Positions 16,417 to 26,079 of a stretch of DNA of 64,000 bases are shown here, piece after piece. Position 1 is the stretch's first letter. Every line of letters begins with the position of its first letter. This stretch comes from Chryseobacterium shigense (GTDB lineage Bacteria > Bacteroidota > Bacteroidia > Flavobacteriales > Weeksellaceae), in contig NZ_JACHLC010000001.1 of the NCBI RefSeq assembly GCF_014207845.1, positions 868,001-932,000 of the forward strand. Direction: 5' to 3'. Both the position numbers and the translations under genes were made by a program. The notes below the pieces were generated by a model that was not told the origin of the DNA, did not search any database, and saw nothing but the letters and a program-made list of their open reading frames with translations.

Positions 16417-17604
16417 CTATAATTTCTTTCCTGCAAACTTAAAATATATCAAACTAATTGTAAAAAGCACAGACACAGCAAGTAATATATAGAGCGGATA
16501 ATAATTCAATAACTGCTTGCCAAACAGAACAGACATGATAATTGAACTGACTGAGCTGCCGAGGGATGAAAAAATTACGATCAGAGATGTAAACAGGTTT
16601 ATTTTTTCTTTATCAATCTGTGCAATCATCTTTGAATTGATAATAGGGTAGAGCGGTGACAGAAAAAGCCCGATTACCGGGAATAAAAATAACAGGATGG
16701 CGGAATTCACAGAATCAAAATACTGGATTCCCAAAATAATAAACAAAACACCTATAATTAAAGAAATGCACAGAATATAGTATTTTGATAATGAAAACCT
16801 CTGAATAATATTAGCCGTTAATGTTCTTCCTGCATAAGAAAAAAGAGCGAGAAAAGAAGAGGCCTGCAAAGCAAAAAATGAATTGACGTTCAGGTGATTT
16901 TTGTAAAAAGAAGGTAACCATGAGTTAAATCCCTGCTCCACAAATACAATAAAGAAGACTACAGTAAGAAAAATAACAGTTGCAGGTTTCGCAAATACTG
17001 AAAGCTCAGAAATAAGACTTTTAGTCTCTGTTTTTTTTGCTTCAGAAATAGTCAGCTTTGAAAACATAAATATAGCAACTGCACAAAGCAATGATATAGA
17101 CATAAACCCAAATTTCCAGTATTCAGAATAACGACTGGAGATCAGCCATCCGAAACCGGTATTGACCACAAAAATACCTATCATGAATGATGCTTCCACA
17201 CTATTCATCATTTTGGCAAGAGATTTTTCGTCCGAAATATTATTCCGGATAATCCCGAAAACACAGATCTTTCCCACAGCAAAACATGTCCCGATAATAG
17301 CAAACCATACCTTATAAAACCAGAAATCCTCTACAAAAGGAAGAAGACATGAACAGATTCCCACAATAACCAATGCTGATATCAATGCCTTTTTAGTTCC
17401 TGTTCTTCCAATAAAATTTACAGCAAAAAGTGAAATAAATGCAATAGGAAGGTCCTTGAATGATTCTAAAAAGCCTAACTTTTCATAAGTGATTTTTGCC
17501 TCTGAAAGTTGAAGGATCACAATACCCATGCAGTTTAAGACCATTGAGAAAATAAGGAAGGTCAGTTTTAAAGGAATTGAGATATTGGAAAGCTTGGCTG
17601 TCAT
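16417..17604 (-). CDS. Major facilitator superfamily sugar transporter
   Basis: 395 residues with twelve predicted membrane spans and the usual central cytoplasmic loop near residue 200 (SEAKKTETKSLISE). A loop-2 motif VNFIGRTGTKKAL is a relaxed form of the MFS A motif. The opening LTFLIFSMVLNCMGIVILQLSE resembles sugar-taking MFS members of Bacteroidetes. It is first in an operon with the Nudix regulator and diverges from susC. By position it should import the glucose or short beta-glucan oligomers released in the periplasm; this is inference. Confidence 0.87.
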   Translation of the reverse strand: MTAKLSNISIPLKLTFLIFSMVLNCMGIVILQLSEAKITYEKLGFLESFKDLPIAFISLFAVNFIGRTGTKKALISALVIVGICSCLLPFVEDFWFYKVWFAIIGTCFAVGKICVFGIIRNNISDEKSLAKMMNSVEASFMIGIFVVNTGFGWLISSRYSEYWKFGFMSISLLCAVAIFMFSKLTISEAKKTETKSLISELSVFAKPATVIFLTVVFFIVFVEQGFNSWLPSFYKNHLNVNSFFALQASSFLALFSYAGRTLTANIIQRFSLSKYYILCISLIIGVLFIILGIQYFDSVNSAILLFLFPVIGLFLSPLYPIINSKMIAQIDKEKINLFTSLIVIFSSLGSSVSSIIMSVLFGKQLLNYYPLYILLAVSVLFTISLIYFKFAGKKL

Positions 17605-17676
17605 TTTGGGGATTTATTTGTAGATTTTTTATGATAATTTTACGAATTATTAAGAAGATATAGGGCTTTAAACCCC

Positions 17677-17684
17677 CAAAAATA
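17677..17684 (-). promoter_or_regulatory. -7 promoter element for the MFS-regulator operon
   Basis: TATTTTTG on the minus strand matches TAnnTTTG, about 73 bp ahead of the MFS ATG. The imperfect palindrome GGGCTTTAAACCC overlaps its downstream side (about 17663-17675). Confidence 0.45.
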
Positions 17685-17748
17685 AACGAAAAATTAAAAT
17701 AATTATGAATAGAATGTTAATTATTTAAAAAAAAATATATTTTTATTG

Positions 17749-17761
17749 TCTCAATTTGAGA
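17749..17761. promoter_or_regulatory. Candidate operator upstream of susC
   Basis: TCTCAATTTGAGA is a 6-bp inverted repeat with a one-base centre, ending 19 bp before the susC ATG. It could be a site for the neighbouring Nudix regulator. No second copy was noted near the MFS gene, so it is only a candidate. Confidence 0.35.
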
Positions 17762-17780
17762 ATTAAAAAACTAACTGTAT

Positions 17781-20558
17781 ATGAATCTAAGAATATCAAG
17801 AAGCCTGGGAGTGGTAGCTGTGCTGTATTTTACAGCCAATTTCAGCGCACAGACCAAGGTAAAAGACACCGTTCCGAAAGAGAATAAGATCGATGAGATC
17901 GTTATGATAGGATATGGTGGTGTAAAAAAACAAAACTTAACAAGTGCGGTTTCTACTGTAAAGTCTGAAAGCTTTGAGGACAGACCCATTTACAATGTCG
18001 GTCAGGCTTTGCAAGGGAATGCAGCCGGAGTAAATGTTATTCAGTCTTCAGGGAAACCAGGAGCCGCAATTGATGTAAAAATCAGGGGAAATAACTCTAT
18101 TTCTTCATCAGTAAGTCCATTATATGTAGTTGATGGGATCCAAACTTTCGATATCAGTGGAATAAACCCGGATGATATCACAGATATGACAATTCTGAAA
18201 GACGCAACTTCTGCAGCAATTTATGGTATTAATGGTTCTTCCGGAGTTGTCATTATTACCACAAAAAGAGGAAAGGCAAACAGATCTCAATTAGCTTTCA
18301 ATGCTTACTGGGGAATATCTAAAACAGTTAATAATATTGATGTTTTAAATCTGGATCAGTACAAAACATTGATGAATGAAATTAATCCTTCTTATTTAAC
18401 GACTATTAACAATCCAAGATATGAAGGCATTAATACAAATTGGAGAGATGAAGTTTTCAGGACAGGTTTTGATCAAAACTATAATATTAATTACTCTTTT
18501 GGAAATGAAAATGTAAGAGCTTATACCGCTTTAGGTTATCAGGGAATTGACGGCATTATAGATCCTGCAAGATTTGACAGGATTTCTGCAAAAATGAATT
18601 TGGATGCTAAAATAACAAATTGGTTGAAGCTGACAGGTAATTTTAACTATATTAATACTTCTCTTAAAAATACTAATGATAATTTAGGAACTTCTAGAGG
18701 AGGGGTTATTTTGAGTGCATTAAATACACCTTCATTCCTGCCTATTTACGGTAGCCAGCTTAAAGTGAGAGATACTGATGCAAATGGGAGCTACTTGGAT
18801 GGTTACAAAGATGGGCAGTTTGCACTGAATCCTTTTCAATCTTCATGGGAAAATCCTGTTGCTTATCAATCCAGACAAAACGAAACACAGACGCAACGTT
18901 TCATGAGTAATTTAGGGTTAGAAGTTAATTTACTTAAAAATCTTGTTTGGAAGCCAATGGTTTCATTTGATTTAATTGATGTTACTAATGATCAGTTTAC
19001 AGATGGTTATCAGACAAGTTACGGAAGACAGCAAAAAGGTATTGGAGGTAAATATTTATCAACTTACCAGGATCTGAATGTTGAAAATACATTAACATAT
19101 ACTATAAAGTCAGGAGCTCATGATTTAGCTTTATTAGGAGGAAATCAGATTCATGAGAAGAGAAATTCATGGAATAATTTTGAAGGAAATAATTTTCCTG
19201 AAGGAACAACTTTCTTTGATTATAATACTGTAATTGATAACAAACGTGAAACTCTTGTAAAAGAACATTTAAGAGAATTATCATTCTTTGGAAGAGCTCT
19301 TTATACCTATGATAATAAATATACCATCATGGGAGTTTTTAGGTATAACGGTAGTTCTGCTTTAGCACCAGGAAATAAATGGGGATTCTTCCCGGGAGTT
19401 TCGGCAGCTTGGACAGTTTCTAACGAAGATTTCCTGGCTGGCAATAAGATTCTATCAGAATTAAAACTTAGAGGAGGATGGGGACAAAGTGGGAATGCAT
19501 CGGGAATTCCACCATATTCTCATTACAACTTAGAAAGAGTTTCAAGAGTTGGTCCGGATGGAATTTGGAATACTTATCAATGGGATAGCAGTGATTTAGG
19601 ATGGGAGACAACAACAGATACCAATGTAGGTTTAGATTTTGGCTTTTTAAATAATAAAATCAAATTAACTGCAGATGCTTACAAGAGAAAAACTAAAAAT
19701 CTAATTGTTCCCATAAGAATGGGTAGTTTAGGTAATATACTTAAAAATGTTGGAGATATGGAAAATCAAGGTTTAGAGCTTGGTTTAAATACTCAAAATT
19801 TTAAAGGCGAAAACTTTAGCTGGAACACCAACTTTAATATTTCTTTCACAAAAAATAAGGTGACAAGTCTTAAATATCAACCCAATATAGACAAAGCTAA
19901 TATTGAGACAGTTGGAGCAACATTAGTAAGATTTACTCCAGGTCAGCCAATCAGTTCTTTCTATGGTTATCAGGTAAGTCATGTAGATTCACAAACGGGA
20001 GACCTTGTTTATAAAGATCTTAACGGGAATGGCATTTTCGATCCAAACGACAGAACAATCATAGGAAATCCAAATCCTGATTTTAGTTTCGGATTTACCA
20101 ATAACTTTTCTTATAAAAACTGGTATTTAGATGTTTTGGTTACAGGATCATATGGCGGAGAAATTTACAACGCTTCAAGATTTGATCTGGAAATGATGAA
20201 TGATTTTAAAAACCAATCAACCGCAGTTTTAAACCGATGGACAACTCCAGGGCAAATTACCAATACCCCAAGAGCAAATTCTGCTACAGCACAGTATGTT
20301 TCAGACAGATTTGTAGAAGATGGATCATTTATCAGAATAAAAAGTGCCACTTTGGGATACAACTTTTTAACTCCATTTAAAGGAGTAAGTAAGATTAATC
20401 TTTATGTAACAGGACAAAATCTTTTAACCTGGACTAATTATACAGGATTTGATCCTGAAGTAAATGCATTCAACACTACAAATGGTGTCTCAGGCGTGGA
20501 TTATGGTACCTATCCTCAGGTAAGAACATTTATTTTTGGTTTAAAAGCTAATTTTTAA
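17781..20558 (+). CDS. susC: SusC/RagA-type TonB-dependent outer-membrane transporter
   Basis: 925 residues. Order: signal peptide (about 1-24, ending FSAQ), TonB-box-like DEIVMIGYGG near residues 38-47, plug domain (about 50-165; VDGIQTFDISGINPDDITDM, AAIYGINGSSGVVIITTK), then the 22-strand barrel ending in an aromatic TFIFGLKANF. The carboxypeptidase-regulatory-like domain usual at the N-terminus of SusC proteins is missing, hence the shorter length. With SusD 9 bp downstream it forms the glycan-capturing and importing pair at the cell surface. The flanking glycosidases point to beta-glucan oligosaccharides as substrate. Confidence 0.94.
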   Translation: MNLRISRSLGVVAVLYFTANFSAQTKVKDTVPKENKIDEIVMIGYGGVKKQNLTSAVSTVKSESFEDRPIYNVGQALQGNAAGVNVIQSSGKPGAAIDVKIRGNNSISSSVSPLYVVDGIQTFDISGINPDDITDMTILKDATSAAIYGINGSSGVVIITTKRGKANRSQLAFNAYWGISKTVNNIDVLNLDQYKTLMNEINPSYLTTINNPRYEGINTNWRDEVFRTGFDQNYNINYSFGNENVRAYTALGYQGIDGIIDPARFDRISAKMNLDAKITNWLKLTGNFNYINTSLKNTNDNLGTSRGGVILSALNTPSFLPIYGSQLKVRDTDANGSYLDGYKDGQFALNPFQSSWENPVAYQSRQNETQTQRFMSNLGLEVNLLKNLVWKPMVSFDLIDVTNDQFTDGYQTSYGRQQKGIGGKYLSTYQDLNVENTLTYTIKSGAHDLALLGGNQIHEKRNSWNNFEGNNFPEGTTFFDYNTVIDNKRETLVKEHLRELSFFGRALYTYDNKYTIMGVFRYNGSSALAPGNKWGFFPGVSAAWTVSNEDFLAGNKILSELKLRGGWGQSGNASGIPPYSHYNLERVSRVGPDGIWNTYQWDSSDLGWETTTDTNVGLDFGFLNNKIKLTADAYKRKTKNLIVPIRMGSLGNILKNVGDMENQGLELGLNTQNFKGENFSWNTNFNISFTKNKVTSLKYQPNIDKANIETVGATLVRFTPGQPISSFYGYQVSHVDSQTGDLVYKDLNGNGIFDPNDRTIIGNPNPDFSFGFTNNFSYKNWYLDVLVTGSYGGEIYNASRFDLEMMNDFKNQSTAVLNRWTTPGQITNTPRANSATAQYVSDRFVEDGSFIRIKSATLGYNFLTPFKGVSKINLYVTGQNLLTWTNYTGFDPEVNAFNTTNGVSGVDYGTYPQVRTFIFGLKANF

Positions 20559-20567
20559 TTTATTATT

Positions 20568-22031
20568 ATGAAATTCAATAAAACAATATATTATTTTCTG
20601 TTGGGAACAAGTTTAATTTTGGGAACAACATCTTGTAGTGATTATCTGGATACTGAACCTCTTACTGACAGAGCCGTGCCACTTACTGATACTCCTTATA
20701 CAACTGCAGCAGAAGCAGAAGGTTTAATGTCTGCAATTTATGTTGACTTAGGCAATGAGTACTGGCAGTTAGATTATTTCTTTAATGGTGATGCACAAAC
20801 CGAAATTGCTCATGCAGGAAGTGATAATATACAAAACTTTCAAATGGACGAATACAGAATTATCGCTACAAATTCAAATGTGAATAGGGACTGGAATTAT
20901 TTATTCGGATTTATAAACAATTGCAATAAGGTCTTAAATTATGTAGACAATATTTCAGATCCGGCTCTTTCCACTGCAAGAAAGTCAGAAATGAAAGCTG
21001 AAGCAGCTATCATGAGAGCAATGTATAACTTTCATGGGGTTCAGCTTTGGGGAGATTTTCCATTAGTTACAAAAGCAGTAATTGGTGTAAATGATGAGAA
21101 TTTTGATGAAGTTTATGATCAGGTATATCCAACTAGAAAACCTATTAATGAAGTTTATAATTTAATTATTTCAGATTTAGAAGGAGCTATTGCAAACGCT
21201 CCTGCAAGTTCAAATAAATATAGAGCTACAAAAGGTTTAGCTATGGCTCTATTGGCAAAAGTCTATGCCACAAAACCAAATCCGGATTACGCAAAAGTTA
21301 TAAACTATACTACCCAGCTTATGGGACAAGGATATTCTTTACTTCCAAATTATGACCAATTATTTGATGGTAATCATGAAGCCAATTCAGAATCTATTTT
21401 TGAATCTAATGGAAATGCAGGAACAGTTTGGGCATGGGGATCATCAATGTTTTATGGAACAGATTGGAAGAAATTTAATACTCCTTCTTATGATTTGGTA
21501 AATACATTCAATACCGAAAATGATAATGTGAGAAAAAACTCAAGTATCTGGTTTTCTCCAACCGCGGTAAGCTGGTCTGATAATTTTTGGCCAAGTAATA
21601 ATTTTCCTTTTATGTATAAAATGAGAATTACAACAGGGCATCAGAATTTTTATGTAATGAGATATGCCGATTTATTATTGATCAGAGCTGAAGCCTTAGT
21701 TCGCCAGGGTAATTTCATAGACGCAGCTACCTTAGTAAACCAAGTAAGAACAAGAGCCAGTTCCAGCTTAACACCTATTACAATAACGAATACAGATGAC
21801 GGGATCAATAAAATTCTTAAAGAAAGAAAATTAGAATTAGCGTTTGAAGGTCACCGTTGGTTTGATTTGAAGAGAACCGGAAAATCGATTGAAATTCTTT
21901 CTCAACAGAGAGATGCAGTTGGTAATTTATTACCTTATGTAAGTAATTTAAATCAAAACAGGCTGTTATGGCCAATTCCACAAGCGCAATTAGACAATAA
22001 TCCTAATTTAACCCAAAACCCAGGTTATTAA
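20568..22031 (+). CDS. susD: SusD/RagB-type glycan-binding lipoprotein
   Basis: 487-residue surface lipoprotein that lids the SusC barrel and binds the polysaccharide. The signal peptide ends in TTSC near residue 23, followed by SDYLDTEP, the classic SusD opening. Inner TPR-like helices and the family C-terminal signature are present: the MRYADLLLIRAEALVRQGN helix, then ILKERKLELAFEGHRWFDLKRTGK, then LLWPIPQAQLDNNPNLTQNPGY. It lies between susC (9-bp gap) and the first GH30 gene (3-bp gap), so the cluster is one transcript. Confidence 0.95.
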   Translation: MKFNKTIYYFLLGTSLILGTTSCSDYLDTEPLTDRAVPLTDTPYTTAAEAEGLMSAIYVDLGNEYWQLDYFFNGDAQTEIAHAGSDNIQNFQMDEYRIIATNSNVNRDWNYLFGFINNCNKVLNYVDNISDPALSTARKSEMKAEAAIMRAMYNFHGVQLWGDFPLVTKAVIGVNDENFDEVYDQVYPTRKPINEVYNLIISDLEGAIANAPASSNKYRATKGLAMALLAKVYATKPNPDYAKVINYTTQLMGQGYSLLPNYDQLFDGNHEANSESIFESNGNAGTVWAWGSSMFYGTDWKKFNTPSYDLVNTFNTENDNVRKNSSIWFSPTAVSWSDNFWPSNNFPFMYKMRITTGHQNFYVMRYADLLLIRAEALVRQGNFIDAATLVNQVRTRASSSLTPITITNTDDGINKILKERKLELAFEGHRWFDLKRTGKSIEILSQQRDAVGNLLPYVSNLNQNRLLWPIPQAQLDNNPNLTQNPGY

Positions 22032-22034
22032 AAT

Positions 22035-23462
22035 ATGAAGTTTCAAAACTTATATAGTTTCTTTTTTAAAGGTACCGCGCTGCTTGGCGGCGTGGTACTT
22101 TTTCCTTTATCGTGTACTTCTGTTGCGATGAATAAAGGAAACGACGTTCAGTATTGGCTTACCAAAGGCAATGAAAGTGTAAAATTACAACAGCAAAGCT
22201 CCGTCAGATTTGTAAATAATTCTAATAACTGGCAGAATATTGAAATTGATGATACCCAGAAATTTCAATATGTTGACGGTTTCGGATATACACTGACAGG
22301 AGGAAGCGTTGAAGTTATTAACAGACTTTCCCCTTCAAAAAGAAAAGCCCTGCTGAATGAACTTTTTGGAAAAGATAAAAATTCAATTTCCATCAGCTAT
22401 CTGCGCCTTAGTATTGGTGCTTCCGATCTTGACGGGGAAGTTTTTTCCTATGATGATCTTCCGGAGGGCCAGACAGATCCCACACTTTCAAAATTCAGCC
22501 TTACAAAAGATAAAGATCTTATTGCGATGCTGAAAGAGATTTTAGCCATCAATCCCAATATCAAAATCATTGCGGCTCCGTGGTCATCACCGGTCTGGAT
22601 GAAGGATAACGGAAAATCAAAAGGAGGAAGCTTAAAGCCTGAATTTTATAAAGTGTATGCAAACTACTTTGTAAAATATATTCAGGGAATGAAAAAAGAA
22701 GGCATTACCATTGATGCAATCACGCCTCAAAACGAGCCTCTTCATCCCGGAAACAATCCAAGTTTGTATATGCCGTCCGAACAGCAGAGAGACTTCATCA
22801 AAGGTTCTTTAGGTCCTGTTTTTAAGGCAAATAATATCAAAACAAAAATTGTGGTTTACGACCACAACTGTAACAAACCGGAATATGCCCTTGATATTCT
22901 GAAAGATCCTGAAGCCTACAAATATATTGACGGTTCTGCCTTCCACTTATACGAAGGAGATATTTCAGCGTTAAGTACAGTGCATAATGCATTTCCTGAT
23001 AAAAATTTATACTTTACCGAACAGTGGACCGGATCAAAAGGAACTTTTAACGAAGATCTGAACTGGCATGTTAAAAACGTTGTCATAGGTTCTATGAGAA
23101 ACTGGAGCAGTATTGCTTTGGAATGGAATGTAGCCAATGATCCGCAGTATAAGCCGCACACAGATGGCGGATGCACAGAATGCAAAGGAGCAATAACAGT
23201 TTCCGACAGCGAAAACTTCACCAGAAACGTTTCCTATTATATCATCGCACACGCTTCTAAATTTGTACCTGCTGGTTCACAGCGTATAGCTTCTACACAA
23301 ACAGAAACACTTTCTACCGCAGCATTTAAAACCCCTGCCGGAAAAACAGTACTTATCATTCAGAACGGAAACAGTACTGATGAAAGCTTTAATATCAAAT
23401 ATAACGGAAAGACAGCTCCGGTAACCCTTTCAGGAAATTCGGCAGCTACTTATGTTTTTTAA
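22035..23462 (+). CDS. GH30 glycoside hydrolase (first copy), beta-1,6-glucanase/glucosylceramidase type
   Basis: 475-residue retaining glycosidase. The N-terminal signal ends near FPLSC, giving a possible lipoprotein. The TIM barrel carries the acid/base Glu234 in TPQNEP and the nucleophile Glu329 in FTEQW. A C-terminal beta domain runs to the end (ESFNIKYNGKTAPVTLSG). Related enzymes cut beta-1,6-glucan (pustulan, fungal walls), beta-glucosides or glucosylceramide; in a beta-glucan locus a beta-1,6-glucanase role is likely. It is fused into the sus transcript with only 3 bp after susD and differs clearly from the second GH30 at 26932. Confidence 0.9.
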   Translation: MKFQNLYSFFFKGTALLGGVVLFPLSCTSVAMNKGNDVQYWLTKGNESVKLQQQSSVRFVNNSNNWQNIEIDDTQKFQYVDGFGYTLTGGSVEVINRLSPSKRKALLNELFGKDKNSISISYLRLSIGASDLDGEVFSYDDLPEGQTDPTLSKFSLTKDKDLIAMLKEILAINPNIKIIAAPWSSPVWMKDNGKSKGGSLKPEFYKVYANYFVKYIQGMKKEGITIDAITPQNEPLHPGNNPSLYMPSEQQRDFIKGSLGPVFKANNIKTKIVVYDHNCNKPEYALDILKDPEAYKYIDGSAFHLYEGDISALSTVHNAFPDKNLYFTEQWTGSKGTFNEDLNWHVKNVVIGSMRNWSSIALEWNVANDPQYKPHTDGGCTECKGAITVSDSENFTRNVSYYIIAHASKFVPAGSQRIASTQTETLSTAAFKTPAGKTVLIIQNGNSTDESFNIKYNGKTAPVTLSGNSAATYVF

Positions 23463-23471
23463 TTGAATATC

Positions 23472-25697
23472 ATGAAGAAAACTTATTTCTTACTTGCCAT
23501 TGCAGCATTGGGAATGAATAATGTCTACGGGCAAAAAACAATTGATCAGAAAGTAGCGGAACTGCTTTCTAAAATGACACTTGAAGAAAAAGTAGGGCAG
23601 ATGGTCCAGTACAGTGGATTTGAATATGCCACAGGACCCCAGCAGTCTAATTCCGCAGCTGTTTTGGAAGAAATAAAAAAAGGAAAAGTAGGCTCCATGC
23701 TTAATGTAACCGGTGTTGAAGAAACCAGGGCTTTCCAGAAATTAGCCCAACTGTCGAGACTGAAAATTCCTTTGTTATTCGGGCAGGATGTTATTCATGG
23801 GTACAGAACAACCTTTCCGGTTAATTTAGGCCAGGCAGCAAGCTGGGATCTCGGGATGATAGAAAAATCCGAAAGAATTGCCGCTACAGAAGCTTCAGCC
23901 TATGGTATTCACTGGACCTTTGCACCTATGGTGGATGTGGCCAGAGATCCAAGATGGGGAAGAGTAATGGAAGGCTCCGGGGAAGATACTTATCTGGGAA
24001 CTCAGATCGGTTTGGCAAGAATTAAAGGATTTCAGGGGAAAGGTTTGGGAAGCCTTGATGCTGTAATGGCCTGTGCCAAACACTTTGCAGCTTATGGAGC
24101 AGCTGTTGGCGGAAGAGATTACAATTCTGTGGATATGAGCTTAAGACAGCTGAATGAAACCTATCTGCCTCCGTTTAAGGCAGCAGCAGAAGCCGGGGTA
24201 GCCACATTCATGAATTCATTCAATGATATCAGCGGAGTTCCTGCCACAGCGAATAAGTATATTCAAAGAGAACTTTTAAAAGGAAAGTGGAATTATAAAG
24301 GTTTTGTAGTTTCAGATTGGGGAAGTATCGGAGAAATGATTCCTCACGGTTATGCCAAAGATGCTGCAGAAGCCGCAGAAAGAGCTGTTCTGGCAGGAAG
24401 TGATATGGATATGGAAAGCCGTGTTTACATGGCAGAGCTTCCAAAACTGGTTAAGGAAGGAAAGATTGACTCGAAGTTAGTGGATGATGCCGCAGGAAGA
24501 ATCTTAGCCAAGAAGTTTGAAATGGGACTTTTTGATGATCCTTACAGATTCAGTGATGAAAAAAGACAGAAAGAGCAGACAAATAACCTTGAAAACAGGA
24601 AATTCGGAAGAGAATTCGGTTCAAAAAGTATTGTCCTTCTGAAAAATAAAGGAAATATTCTTCCTCTTTCAAAGACCGTGAAAACAGTTGCACTGATCGG
24701 CCCTTTCGGGAAAGAAACTGTAGCCAACCACGGATTCTGGTCTATTGCATTCAAAGATGATAATCAGAGAATTATCTCCCAGTTTGACGGAATTAAAAGC
24801 CAGCTTGATAAAAATTCAACCTTATTATATGCTAAAGGCTGTAATGTAGATGATCAGGACAGATCTATGTTTGCAGAAGCTGTAGAAACGGCCAGAAAAG
24901 CGGATGTAGTGATTATGACCTTAGGAGAAGGTTCTGCCATGAGTGGTGAGGCTAAAAGCAGAAGCAGCATTGGTTTCACCGGAGTTCAGGAAGATTTATT
25001 GAAAGAAATAGCTAAAACAGGAAAGCCAATTGTTTTAATGATCAATGCAGGACGTCCTTTGATCTTCAATTGGGCAGCAGATAATATTCCTGCAATAGCT
25101 TATACATGGTGGCTGGGAACTGAAGCAGGAAATTCCATTGCAGACGTTCTCTTCGGAACTGTGAATCCGGGCGGAAAACTTCCAATGAGCTTTCCCAGAA
25201 CTGAAGGCCAGATCCCGGTTTATTACAATCATTACAACACCGGAAGACCTGCAAAAAATTCTACAGAACGGAACTATGTTTCAGCGTATATCGATCTTGA
25301 TAATGATCCGAAATTTCCATTCGGTTATGGCTTAAGTTATACGGATTTCAAATATTCTGATATGGTTTTAAGTTCAGCAGATCTCAAAGGAAATCAGGCT
25401 TTAAATATCAGTGTAACGGTTTCCAATACAGGAAAATATGATGGGGAAGAAGTTGTACAGCTTTATATCAGGGATCTTTTCGGAAAAGTGGTACGACCGG
25501 TAAAAGAATTGAAAGGTTTCCAGAAAATATTTATCAAAAAAGGAGAAAGTAAAAAAGTTGATTTCAAACTGACTCCGGATGATCTGAAATTTTTTGATAA
25601 TGACCTGAATTATGACTGGGAAGGCGGAGAATTCGATATTATGGTAGGAACAAACTCTCAGGATGTACAAACCAAAAGAATCAATTGGACTAAATAA
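23472..25697 (+). CDS. bglX: GH3 beta-glucosidase (BglX-type)
   Basis: Exo-acting retaining beta-glucosidase of 741 residues. The ATG at 23472 opens a good signal peptide (MKKTYFLLAIAALGMNNVYGQ); an in-frame TTG at 23463 lies right after the upstream stop and is less likely. Domains: GH3 N-terminal barrel with AKHFAAYGA and the nucleophile Asp (about 282) in GFVVSDWGS, GH3 C-terminal domain (about 390-610, with EGSAMSGEAKSR), and a fibronectin-III-like tail (about 655-730, ELKGFQKIFIKKGES). Probably periplasmic, it releases glucose from oligosaccharides supplied by GH16 and GH30. Confidence 0.94.
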   Translation: MKKTYFLLAIAALGMNNVYGQKTIDQKVAELLSKMTLEEKVGQMVQYSGFEYATGPQQSNSAAVLEEIKKGKVGSMLNVTGVEETRAFQKLAQLSRLKIPLLFGQDVIHGYRTTFPVNLGQAASWDLGMIEKSERIAATEASAYGIHWTFAPMVDVARDPRWGRVMEGSGEDTYLGTQIGLARIKGFQGKGLGSLDAVMACAKHFAAYGAAVGGRDYNSVDMSLRQLNETYLPPFKAAAEAGVATFMNSFNDISGVPATANKYIQRELLKGKWNYKGFVVSDWGSIGEMIPHGYAKDAAEAAERAVLAGSDMDMESRVYMAELPKLVKEGKIDSKLVDDAAGRILAKKFEMGLFDDPYRFSDEKRQKEQTNNLENRKFGREFGSKSIVLLKNKGNILPLSKTVKTVALIGPFGKETVANHGFWSIAFKDDNQRIISQFDGIKSQLDKNSTLLYAKGCNVDDQDRSMFAEAVETARKADVVIMTLGEGSAMSGEAKSRSSIGFTGVQEDLLKEIAKTGKPIVLMINAGRPLIFNWAADNIPAIAYTWWLGTEAGNSIADVLFGTVNPGGKLPMSFPRTEGQIPVYYNHYNTGRPAKNSTERNYVSAYIDLDNDPKFPFGYGLSYTDFKYSDMVLSSADLKGNQALNISVTVSNTGKYDGEEVVQLYIRDLFGKVVRPVKELKGFQKIFIKKGESKKVDFKLTPDDLKFFDNDLNYDWEGGEFDIMVGTNSQDVQTKRINWTK

Positions 25698-25706
25698 ATA
25701 TAGGAG

Positions 25707-26021
25707 ATGAGAATATTAAAAGATCAAATGAAAGACTGGACTGATGTTGATATTGCAATGCACAATTTAGCATTACAATTGTGAATGATACCTGAAGATA
25801 ATTTCCCAAGGTTTAAATCTTATTATTGGTCAAATACTGACAAAAGTAAGGCGTTGGGAAACATATTATTAGAATTGTCAAAAATCGGTTTTTTAGAATT
25901 TAATGAAGATGAATATACTTTTAAAGCAAATCCAAATTTTATTTTTGAAAATGATTGAAAAATTTTTAGTGATACTAAAAAACAGATTGGAGTAAATAAA
26001 TTCAATAGGAGCGGGCTTTAG
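25707..26021 (+). pseudogene. Frame interrupted twice by TGA, unknown small protein
   Basis: After TAGGAG, an unusually good ribosome site, an ATG at 25707 opens a frame that reads coherently for about 104 codons to TAG at 26019, broken by TGA at 25782 and 25956. Segments: MRILKDQMKDWTDVDIAMHN and on to residue 25; MIPEDNFPRFKSYYWSNTDK and on for 57 residues; then KIFSDTKKQIGVNKF. The second stop falls in an E-N-D-stop-K-I-F context where Trp (TGG) would fit. It looks like a decayed small gene of unrecognised family. The end runs into the hairpin element at 26010. The middle part has its own ATG at 25785 and could still be made. Confidence 0.55.
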
Positions 26022-26054
26022 CCCGCTTAATAAAAAGCATAAAAAACGGCTTTA
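26010..26054. repeat. REP-like paired hairpins
   Basis: AGCGGGC-TTTA-GCCCGCT (26010-26027) is followed about 20 bp later by GGC-TTTA-GCC near 26045-26054. Both hairpins share the same TTTA loop and a GGC..GCC core, as in REP-type elements of flavobacterial genomes. It lies between GH3 and GH16 and may also attenuate transcription. Element type is inferred. Confidence 0.55.
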
Positions 26055-26079
26055 GCCAAAACAAATTATCATACTGTTC

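Noticed and set aside
25782..25958. TGA read as selenocysteine or tryptophan in the 25707 frame.
   Set aside because: No SECIS-like hairpin follows either TGA, and neighbouring genes use TGA as a stop, so decay is the simpler reading.
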